A stretch of 64,000 nucleotides of DNA from Atriophallophorus winterbourni (lineage: Eukaryota; Platyhelminthes; Trematoda; Plagiorchiida; Microphallidae), in the NCBI GenBank assembly GCA_013407085.1, contig JACCGJ010010800.1, positions 1 through 64,000 of the forward strand, in the 5' to 3' direction. Below the pieces are notes generated by a model, which was not told the origin of the DNA, made no database searches, and worked only from the letters and a program-made list of their open reading frames with translations. The position numbers were made by a program, and so were the translations under genes. Positions 24,206 through 35,300 of this stretch are shown one piece after another. Each line of letters starts with the position of its first letter. Within the stretch, counting starts at the first letter, position 1.

Positions 24206-24745
24206 CAAAAATGCTCATTTCCATGCATTTTCATCACACTCTCCACGACCGGTTTCGTGCTGTTTGCACACATCATGTAGGGCAGTAGGTATGGTATTGT
24301 ATGAAAGCACAAGCCTGATCCAGGCAAAGTGCCGCACAGTCACAGACTGTACGTGGGCTAAGGTACTGTCAGGTTGCCCAGGCCTAGACAGATATGAGGG
24401 GGAAATAGAAATCGAAGTGGTAGTGAGACTCCAACGTGTTTCAGCATGCAGCTCACTACCGTTGGCCAATCAATTTAGCACGATGTAAGCCGTACAGCAC
24501 AGAAATGCTGAACGATTGCACATTCGTGCATTGTAGGACAGTAGGATAAGGATCCGCCTTCGCTTGAACATTGGAAAAATGGTAAACAAGTTGCGCTTGT
24601 ATGCTGCTGTTGGATATGGTTGGTAGGACTATCCTGTTCAATCACATGAGCCCACACTCATGTAGATTGCGTTTGAACCCATGACCATGAGCAAAAAAGC
24701 TCGTTTGCATGCATTTCCATCACGCACACAAGTTCTAAATTTGAT
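24206..24745 (-). repeat. Hammerhead repeat unit(s) split by a SINE A insertion
   Basis: On the reverse strand the unit carries a degraded hammerhead (24241-24282): core ATGATGTG in place of CTGATGAG, but helix II GTGC/GCAC with loop AAACA, GAAA and ACCGGTC are kept. The unit is interrupted by SINE A at 24290-24531, with the duplicated target TGTAGGGCAGTAGG / TGTAGGACAGTAGG on the two sides. After 24690 the unit runs straight into the start of another unit (GCAAAAAAGCTCGTTTGCAT), so units are arranged head to tail. Confidence 0.75.
24290..24531 (-). repeat. SINE family A, full-length, inserted in a hammerhead repeat
   Basis: Full-length and close to the copy at 23776. Flanked by a 14 bp target duplication with one mismatch (24276-24289 and 24532-24545), which fixes its ends and shows retroposition. 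Confidence 0.92.
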
Positions 24746-24902
24746 GGCATTCGCCCCTTCGGTCGTAGGTCGTATGTTAATCTTTTTTAATCTTATCAGG
24801 CTGCAGTTACTGTATATAAGCTTGTGCTCACCCGATTGTTCATGCACACATTTCTGAAATTTACTGTATTCGTAAATCTCATATTCGATTATTTTTAATC
24901 TC

Positions 24903-24909
24903 ATTTCAG
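24903..24909 (+). promoter_or_regulatory. Probable 5' splice acceptor (cis or spliced-leader)
   Basis: TTTTTAATCTCATTTCAG ends at 24909, 50 nt before the start codon at 24960. The reading frame upstream of the ATG closes at 24915, so whatever is joined here is 5' UTR. In flatworms such an acceptor often receives a trans-spliced leader; a short upstream UTR exon is equally possible. Confidence 0.45.
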
Positions 24910-24959
24910 CAACTTAAATTCTACAAACACTGTCCTTACTTCCTTTCGGTTCACGCCCC

Positions 24960-26354
24960 ATGTCACTGAAGCAAAGCTTCTTGTTGTCTGATGTGGAGTT
25001 CCTTTCAGCACGTTTTCGCGATGCTCGTTTTGCGATTTGTCTCCGATCATCATTCTTAGCCGTCTGTGTTGATAATCATTTAAACATTGTACCATGTAAG
25101 TCTTCTTTTGGACCGTCATCATTTGATTGAAGTTCGAAATAGCGGTACCCTACCATTTTCTCCTAAACCAATCGACACCTGCAGGTATTGTTTGTTACTT
25201 TTATTCTACTTCAATAGTCCTATTTGTTCCATCTTATTACTTTCAGTCCCGTTTGTTGAAAGGTATTAGTTCCGCATAGTGATTACCGCTAGTCTAGTTC
25301 TTCTAATCCCGACGAGACGGATATTATAACACTTGGTTTGCTTGATGGTTCAGTTTTGTTTCTCGACATAGTAAGTTGGTAAATTTTTTCATCTTCCGTG
25401 CTCAAGAGTGGTACAATTCTGCTTGAACTGGATTTCGATAGCGGGGCTGTTCGAGACTTATCAGTACGTTTGGCTGCCGGACAGTTGGTAACATGTCGTA
25501 ATATCCTTTAACTTGATAGGAAGTGATCTTGCTGACCGATTCTTGTATATTTTTGGTCAATTTGAATGATCTGCAAGATGTCTTAAAAAAGTGTATGTCG
25601 GAGTCAAACACTTTCAAGCGCATTTTTCATTCGACCGAAGCAACAAATCATACTGCCGTTATCAGGTTGCGAAAGTTCATTCCTCCACATGGTGAACGAT
25701 TCACACAATTGACATTCTATGGTAAAATACATTCAAAACCTAATCACGTTTTTGAGAATTTCAAGTTCAATCGGTTTTTAATCATATGGTTAAGAATTCA
25801 ATCGAGACCCCTTATGAACAGTCGAAGGATTCTTGGCACAACATGCACGCTGAGACCCTATGGACTTTGACCGGCGTAAAACCTTTTGTCAGCTTCAACC
25901 TGTCCGAAAATGTGAGCATGGATTATTTTTACTTTTCTTTATAGCAATAGTGATGACGCATTGATGTTTTTATAGGTTGCAGGTGCTTCAATACGTTCCT
26001 TACTCTACTCCGAGGCTAAGCGAGTTCTTTTAGGAGCTAGGTGAGTAACAATTTCTTTTATTGAGTCTATTCTTTAATACGTTCTCAATTTTATCATTCA
26101 TTTTTCTAGGGCTGCAAAAGAGAATGTTATTCACGTGGACTTTAGTGACGAACAAAAACCTCCGATTGGATGTTGCCATTCTGTAATGTCGGATTCATTG
26201 AGCTTGCTTCATGGGTTGGCGGATGAAAGAAGACATGTGATATGCAATAAATCGGTCACTTCTGCCGATCGTTGTTGGCTGGCTATTGCTGATAGTCTAG
26301 GCAGAATATTACTTGTCGATATTCTGAGACAGCGGGTTGTGCGAATGTGGAAAG
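24960..26354 (+). CDS. RAB3GAP2: RAB3GAP2 exons 1-9: N-terminal beta-propeller part
   Basis: Nine exons coding residues 1-348, separated by introns of 37, 33, 35, 36, 32, 44, 64 and 69 nt. Homology runs from RFRDARFAICLRSSFLAVCVD (human [21 protein letters not shown] region) through DIITLGLLDGSVLFLDI and SGTILLELDF (human [20 protein letters not shown]), EVILLTDSCIFLVNLNDLQD, QSVFNHMVKNS (human LSPFDQMKTAS), and LTGVKPFVSFNLSEN, to the strongly conserved RMWKG at the end. The start codon is the only ATG in the open segment before the conserved region. An additional upstream coding exon joined downstream of 24960 cannot be excluded. Confidence 0.88.
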
Positions 26355-29300
26355 GTATAATGTCTCTATTTTTTAAAAATCTTTGTTTTTCGCTATTTTA
26401 CTAAGCTTAGATTTTTTAGAACCATAGTGTTAATGTAATATATGATAACTGCATGCTTGGAAGATTTGGTGTCCGTTGCGAAATACTCGTATATTATGAG
26501 TTTCAGAATTCCCAAGCCCAGCAACCACTTTGAAGATATGCACCTTTAGGCTTGTATAGTTTGACGGTAGTATTAACAACAGCACGAGGTTCGACGTAAG
26601 TTTTCGCTGCTCTTAAAGGATACTTACTGGTTTTAGTATGAATGATAAATTGATTTGAATACCAAAGTATTGTGGTGCTCACATCCCCATCCCTTACACA
26701 ACACTACCGTTTTCAGGCTGTTTGCCATCGTCAGTGAGCCTTGAAACAGTGGAAAAGCGGTAAACAAAGTTATATTTGTATATTTGTTATATTTAATATG
26801 AATACAATTCAAGATTTTTGTAGAGTATTGCGTAATCTGATTAACTGTGCTTGGACTAGGGTACTGTCAAGTTTCTAAACCTTAAACGGATGCTGAATAT
26901 CAAAAACTTGAATTTTCTGTGCATTTATCATACTCTGCGTATTCCGTTTTTTATTAGACAGTTTTAAAGCACAAACTCGTGTTTCATTTTAACATTCGCA
27001 ACAGGTTATCGGGAAGCCGAGTTGGCTTTCGTAGATGCGACCGAGCTTCCCTCACATGATTCCGACCCTACTCGAAGTGTCGCCCCAGTGCGTTCCATGC
27101 GCTGCTTGTTCATTCATGCTCCGCATCGTCGAATTCTCGAGGTTTGGCGATTAACACATGGCCCGCGTTTGGCCACCTGGGATGTCGAGGAACCGGTCAG
27201 GCTTGTTCAATCGGAAGTGCTGCAATCTAGAACGAAACACAGAGAAAAGTAATCAAGTCCACTTGTTCACCCGTCATTACTAGTTGACCCTTGATGATTT
27301 CACTTGAAAATATAATGCTACCTTGGCAAACTACGTACATGTACCGCCGTCTACTAGGCTCCACGTGAGAGGTTGTGTGAAATGGGAAAATTAAAACCTT
27401 GATCGACGGTGAAATCACCTGCATTTTCTCACCTATAAAATTATGTATGTATGTATAAAATCATAAGCTTGATCCATACAAAGTGTCTCACAGTCAAAGA
27501 CTGCACGTGTGACTATGATACCGTAATGTTTCCCAGGTCTGAAGAGAAATTAAACTGAACAACTTTAAATGTAACAATTGTAGTATGACTCCAGCGTGTT
27601 TCCGCATGCAAATTAATACCAGTGGCAAACGAATTTAGCAAAGTTTTTCCTACGCAGTACTACACGGTTGCACACCTATGCCACTATAAAATCACATCTT
27701 AATACGATTCTGTTTGAAACAGGTAAGAAGTGATCCTTCGATTATTTTTAAGCAATTTCGCGCCTCACAGACTCAGAGCTATGACTCATAGAAAGTATCA
27801 TTATTTGATGCACACATTACAGTCATTGTACGGATGTGTAATCGTGCAATACTTTACTAATGCACAGCTAAAACCACTCTATATCGTTTTGTCACTTGTA
27901 TTGATATGCATGCGGAAACAATCTGGAATCTTACGGTTCACCACTCTGTACGGCTTGTAATTTCTCAATACGTGTAACGATTTCGTTTGGCGTCTTAAAT
28001 TTGCATGTTCACAGTACCACGCTCAACCAATTCTGGTTTGAATACAATATTAATAATACCATGAACCTTACACAAGTTTGCAGTTTTATGCTAGCACGAT
28101 ATCGTAAACCCCTGTAGTTGTATATTGCATCATTAGGGTGAATCACCGACATGAATATTCCTCTGTTACTCCTCATCTGTTTTACATTGCCGACACTGTC
28201 TCGTAGCGCGCAGAAATTTTATTCGAATTTTGTCAGTTTAGTGTTGTTACTAAATGCTTCACCCTATTTGGACACGTATAATATATCATCGCACTTGTTT
28301 TTTCTTCATTTTATTAATTAGACTAAAGAAACCTATTAATTCGTGTTGCTCATTCATAGCCTTAGTCGCATCATAATCATCATCATTGACAGCATTACAC
28401 CTGTAACAAGTACTAAGTGCTGCTTAACTACCATACAACGATGACGTAGTAAAAAGCTAAAAAATAAGGAAGAGTGGGATCTAAAATGCTTCTGAACCTG
28501 TAAAAAAGATTAGGAACAGACACACTGGGACGAAGTGCCTACACCTCGAATCAAACATGCATTCAAGCAAGTGCTGGGGGAACGAGTAAAACGACATCAG
28601 CATGACAGCTTGTTTGCGGCTTTCACTGTCACGCATCTTAACAAACTTTCCTCGCCACTTCACTTGACAACATACAAAATTAATCAAAACACTCCAAGAA
28701 GATGTCCGCATCAAGTCCACCACTGAACATGATTTTGAGCTTTCACAATTCGTATAGCCATTTTTCTTAAAGTGATCTTATTTCCATCTCGCTCGTTTAC
28801 AGCTTCCCGTACTTGATCGACAGCAAAGGCGTGATCTATACGCTTTCGGTGAATCCTAAACTTTGTCTCGCTGATACAGATTCAGATGCAGCATCCGGTT
28901 ACCATGACCACCAGCTGATGCAAGAATGCTGCGCTTTGCTAGAGTCTAGTAATTCGGATGGACCTGGTATGTCCTTGATATTGCATTAGTCCTGCATACA
29001 CAGTTATGAATGCTGTTATTTTTTATCAGTCCCCTTTACTTGACACAATGCATGGTCTCTCCGGGATACTGTTGTCAACTCTTTAGCGACAAAATCCTAC
29101 ATCATTTCGATTGGATGTAACAAACCCACTTATCCGAGCTCGGTTACATCCGCTTACTTCCCCTACAAAACCATATAGTCATACAGGTTTCGATTGTAAA
29201 TTGTCGTTAACAATTGCGAGGTCTCACGGCCACAACAAGCATTATGGAGTCACTTTTATTTTGTCTCATCAAAACCTCGCCATGTAGCAAGGATAGCTGA

Positions 29301-32300
29301 ATTGCTGCATTTAATGTTGTACTTGGAACGATTTGCAATTTAGATTTTCTGATTGTCAAGTAACAATGCATTGCTGGATAGATCGATGTCTCGTGATAGA
29401 ATATTGAAATCACAAGATTGGATTTATGCATTTAATGTTGTACTTGGAACGATTTGCAATTTAGATTTTCTGATTGTCAAGTAACAATGCATTGCTGGAT
29501 AGATCGATGTCTCGTGATAGAATATTGAAATCACAAGATTGGATTTATGCAAGTGTCGCAATTGATAAACATTAACGTGCTTAACTCCTACTGTGCACGC
29601 AGTTTGCACAAGTAGGCCAACGCGTTAGCAGACCCTGATCGGACCGGTCCACAAACATTGCGTTTAAACGCTTTCATCGCATGCCAGCGGATGCGATAAT
29701 TAATCGTAATCCCGCTCGTTTGAAGGCTCATCGCCTTCATAAGCAGCTTAGCTTTCGCCCACATGGATGCGATTCAAACCGACGCTCTGTTCATAGTAGC
29801 ACAATCGGTCAGAAAGGCTTACAACCGGATATAACTAGGCTACTTGTTTGTTATCCCTTTTATTCTAACTAGCTCTATCTTGCATATTTGAACATCATGA
29901 AGAGATTTTAACCGTAACACAAGCACTTGTATGTCATAAGAAATGGTACCTTTTAATTATGTTATCTCGTCCGTTTATGCCGGCTTTCAAACGATTCGTT
30001 TCGATAATTTGGATTTTTCATCCCGGGCATGTCTGTAAATCCTGTGGTGGTACCAGCTGTGTGAACGTGTTTGTTTCGATCATGCTTCTGGCGTTTTGCG
30101 CAGTCATTCTGTGCTGCACGGCTAACATCTTCCTGAATTGATTCGGTGACATTACGCTTGAGTCTCATTGCCATTTTCTGTTTTTGTTTATATGTCTGCG
30201 CTTGGGCAACCTGACATTATCTCAGCCTTGCTGCGATCTATGACCATATGGCAAAATGTTTGACTTACGAATTGTGATTTTATACATGGATGCTCCATGC
30301 ATTAGTCTACGTGATGTCAGTCATCTCTTTCGTTTTTTGACCTCTAGTTTTTCTCTTCTCTAGATTCGAAATGCCACGACCTGCTTAACTTGCTGCCCAA
30401 GTTTCATACAGCGTCGTGGTTCGAACGGACGCTGTTACACATCATCCACCAGTTGAACCAATTTCCACACACACTGGTAGATTTTTTGAAGGATTGTGTC
30501 ACCCTCTTGGATCCCGGTACGCTTAATCTTTTGGTATTTCGTTTTCAATCATCTCCGTGTTTGTTTAACAATGTTTATCTAGAAAACCGATTACGTTGTG
30601 AACTATTGCTTCTCCTAGTTACGGGCGCGGGATTCTTACTCACGTGGCTATTGAATTTGACAGTGTTTTCGGAATAAATATTCGCAACGTCGACTCGGTT
30701 CTGTTGTGCCACCCTTGCCTACTGGTACCTATTGCACGGAATTGCAATTGTGCAATTCTTCTGTGCTGTGCAGCTAAAGCCGCGCTAATTTAATTTGCCA
30801 CTAGTAATGAGCTGCATGTAGAAACAGGCTGCCATCTCACTGTCATTACTATTTCTATTTTCCTTTCTCATTCTGTTCGAGCCTGGGCAACCCGACAATA
30901 TCTCAGCCCACGTACAGTCGATCACTGTGCAGCACTTTGCCTGGATCAGACTTGTGATTTCATACACACATACAGGTGTTTAAGTGTTATCACTTGCTCG
31001 CTTTTCGGCACACATGTTGCCTCCGTATCGGACGACCCGCGCTAGGTTTCGTGTAAGTTGAAGAATCGTCAACTAGCCCATGAACACATTGGAGGTTGTA
31101 CGATCTCTTCGTTGTTTTTCCGACTGCCTTGGTAAGTAACAACACTGCCCATCAGTGTTCACCCTAGAACATCTATGCCATTTTACCAGCCTGAAAATTT
31201 ATTAGGCCATAGAAGTATGCTAGCCTTATTTGATTTATGCAGACCATCCATGTGCAGCTCAATTACGTAAACGTCCGAATCAGGAGTAAACATTTTCTAA
31301 AAACATTTAAATTGATATGAACTACTCGGCTGATGCGTACGTTTTGCTCGGTGTCTGGTGATATCCGTTCGATAGCTCGCATATTAGCCCAACCTTCCCC
31401 AGCTTGAAGATTGACGCTTTTCAATGTATCTTCAAGATGGGTCGTCGAGAACTAGTTCTTCACACTATATGTGTTCAATGTCATGAGTTTTTTATTATCT
31501 TTTTTTACAAAAGTTTCTTTTATCATATCGACTTTCCGATTTGGAATACGTTCGTTTTCTTTGTTATGGACATTGACCCAAACAGCGTAGCCGACGCTTT
31601 CTATGTAACGTGAAGTTGCTTTATCATCATTATGTTTGTTGTCACGGTTTGTTTGCAGTTGATCCAGGCGTCAGGATTCCAAAGAAACAAGATGATAGGT
31701 ACTCTGGAAATCTGATTACTGGCCTCGATATTCAGTGAGAAGTGTTCCACAGTATTTCAAGTGATATAAATGGAGTGATGTACTGGTTCGAGCTGACATT
31801 ATTCAGAGTGTCAATAGGGGATGACACAATTTCCACACCAAGAACCTTAGTTTTGCTCGTATTGATCATTTGTATCAAGTTTGAAGGCGAGAGTAATAGT
31901 GGGAATACGCTCCGACTATCAATAAATGCTCTAACCTTACGCACATTCAAGCAGTTCCACAAGCCCAGCGGAACTGCTTTGGTCGGAGATAAGGCGAAGG
32001 CTTGAGACTAGTGCCTTCAAAATGTTTTGCCTTGACGATATGAGCCCACAAACCTGGGGTGGTTATCTGTTGAAAGAAGGAAACCCCTGCGTCTGTACCG
32101 CTTCCTTGTGGACACCCGATAGCGTGAAAGGTTTCAGCAGTCGACCCTCGGGAAAAATCCGAAGTGATAGTGATAGCTGGTGTTTTGCACACTATGTCGA
32201 TTATCAGCTCCCGTGTGGGCTGAACTAGGATGAGATGTACTCGAACAAAAGCCAGACAAAAGCCCCAGACATTTGCTTAGTCTCACTGCAAGGATCTCTT

Positions 32301-35300
32301 GCTTATATCTTTCTAAGCCCGAGGAACCGGGCATTATCTTAGTCTGGATCTTGGCTTCTGATCTCGTATGGGAGTATTGTGTTTTAATATCGGCGCATCT
32401 AACGTTTATTACGTGCATTCCGTGTTCTTCCTTATTTTATTAGCGTCGCCTCTCGAGAAACCAAATGAAGTCTCTAAGATCGAAGCAAAGCGAATATATG
32501 GCATTTGCAGGAGATTGCAGTCACTGACCGATTTCTACGTGAAATTCCGCGATTTGAATCGCAATTGTTCTGGAGAAGTACCACCGGTCTCTGAGGAATC
32601 TTGGACTGGTCAGCTGGAAGTCAGTTTCTATGTTTTGTATGCTATATTTATTCAGTACATTTTAATTACTAAAATGGGTAATTTGAAAATAAGACTATAT
32701 ACATCACAATGTGCCTTATTTGAAAACAGGTTGCTTTCGAATGAGTTTTGCTTCAAATCTTCGTTGTGTTGAAAGCGTAACTTTCTTGCCCATCAGGACA
32801 CTTTCGCTGTGGAATGACATCCGAATCGAAAAGCTCATTTGCACGCATTTCCGTCACACACCCTACGACCGGTTTCGTGCTGTTTGCACTCATCAGGTAG
32901 GGACAGTAGGATAAGGATGCGCGTGCACTTGCAACGGTGGAAGAATGGTAATCAATTTCCTCTTGTATACCTCTGTTGGATCCGAATCGTTTTCCTTAAA
33001 CAATTCTACGACTGCCAAGCTTGTTCTGACGTATTTACAGCTTTTAAATGGGGAATCTCATTCATAATATACCATTTTAACACATTAATTTTTTATACCT
33101 TGTAATGTTTTCGCATCTCACATTGCTTTCTATGCTTTTGTTCAGCTACAATCAAGAACCTCGCCTCAGTCTTGTTACCATTATAACTTTAGTTCTAGAC
33201 AATGTAGCATAGCTGTTTATACTGCTATTTCACCCGGATTCATGCTTGTAGCTTGTTCTTCCATTTCATCTTTTAATTTTGTCTTTTCTAGTTGAATAAC
33301 TCTTTCAGCCTTTTCGCTACATTGTTTTCTATTACCTTTTCTCGCAGGATATCTGTGATCTGCTCAGCTGGGACCCTGAAGACGCTCGATGCTGTTTGAC
33401 AGTATACGATTGTTGTGCTTCAGTCTCCAAATCGCATCTGGCGCTCCAGCTTACAAGGCCGTTTGATTTGCAATCCTTTCTCAACTGCTTCACTACATGC
33501 GCTAGCCCAAGTGTCTCTGGCTCTCCAGTTCAACTTGCACAATTCCGAGTCGATGGTTCAATCCTCCATCTGACTAAAATCGGTATGGTTGTAAAACGTA
33601 TTCTGTCCGCACTATATGAATCCACGCCATCACAGTCTCTTATTTGCTTGTTTGCTGAACACGCTTAGTTTATCCGTTCTCATTCTCACTGAACACCGTA
33701 TTTTATCGATACCATGCATCTTGAGGGAAATGTGCTCAAAAAGAATTGAGTCCTGTGACGAGATGCATAAAACTTACAAGCTGGGGCACCTGCATCCCGA
33801 CAAACGCAAACAACGTGAATACGTGTTTGCCTACATTTCTTTGCCGTTCTAGATGCCATATACCGTGGAATGCTGTAGTTTCAACTCCAAAGCGATTTCG
33901 TTTGATCTGTTGTATCCCTGTGTGCTCGTATGGCCACATTATTTATCCTGTTTCGCAAGGAGCACTTCATGGTTCTCGGCATTTTCACACCCTCCAAAGT
34001 CTTGTGTATCACGAAGTCGCTTCCTCGTCCTTCTGTCGATTTGAGGATTTAATATTCAACTAACTTCAACCTAAGTCTGTCAGCTGCACACAATAGTTGG
34101 GTTGGCATTTACTTTCACTCGATTCCACTCAAAATGTAATCCTAACTTTTTTTATTTTATAATATCGTAACACTGACACGTGGATACCTGTTTGCCTTAG
34201 GTTCTCTGATCTTCGGTCCCTATCTACTCGGTTTCCAGACTTACGCGAGTCTTGTTGCAGACTTACGCGACGGGCCCTTGCCTGCAGATTTGTTACTGGT
34301 GAGTCTCCGATTCTCAACATGCCGTGTCCAAAGTTTATGTGTTCACCACGAAGAACCCCAGCCTATCAATTAAAGCTTCTAATCGACCGAGTACTGCTGT
34401 GAGCGCTTCTGGAGAGATTGTTCCTCTCGAATAGGACACGTTTTGCAAGAAGAAGTAGAAAGTAGAAGCTTTATTTGAGAAATATTCGAAATTTCATCTT
34501 TGTCTTAATGTTTAATAAGGTTTTAAAGACTGCACAACATGAAATCATCATGCACCTTTGATGTAAATCCAAGGTCAACATTGACGAAAGGAGGCCAACA
34601 GCCGCAGCCACATACAATGCTGTCTGTTTTAAAGCGTAACCTTGCTGCACATAAGTAGTAGAATTAACGTAAGAAACGCTCCTTGTTGTTCACACCAACT
34701 AGATACCAAAGAATCATTTTTGTGAAACCGAGAGTTGTTAATTATTTACCAATTTCCGATGGCGTTCGTTGTTCCAAAGTATTGACCTTACAAACAGAAA
34801 GCACTTATCATTCTCAAGCATTGTATTATATCGACAGCAACTGCCAAGTGTTGAACCGCCACACAACCTTTATACGTTAGAATCCAAAATAGCTGGTGTG
34901 TGTGTGACTTGAAAACTGTGGAATCTGTAAAAAAAAGTGAGCACAGGAACATTCGGATAAAATACCTTCACCTCGGCTGATACACGTTTTGTCTACGAGT
35001 TAACGAGATCGTAGCTTTCGATGTTGTGGACCTTAACAGACTAAGAGCAGCCCCGTATAGCTGAATATAACCACAACTACCAGCTTGCCCTTCCGGAACT
35101 TTCCTAAAATTCGTCGCCGTTATTTGAGCAAACCCATATTTTGTACACATTCTATCTTTCAGCTGGTTTTGACAAGCTACATTCTGTATTGGGAAACGTG
35201 CAACCACGTGCCCGATCTCATTTATCGAATACACGGACTATGTGCCCACTTGCTCAGCGTGTTCTGCTCACACACATCAACTGATTCGCCCGTGATCATA

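Noticed and set aside
24901..25122. Reverse-strand 73-codon frame
   Set aside because: Antisense shadow of the first RAB3GAP2 exon; no homology of its own.
25775..25782. Apparent frameshift in RAB3GAP2 around a T run
   Set aside because: A 44 nt intron (25722-25765) explains the frame change and restores the LSPFDQM-like homology.
31659..31698. Exon-like segment with good splice signals between RAB3GAP2 exons 12 and 13
   Set aside because: At 40 nt it would shift the frame of exon 13. Exons 12 and 13 join in phase without it and align with the family.
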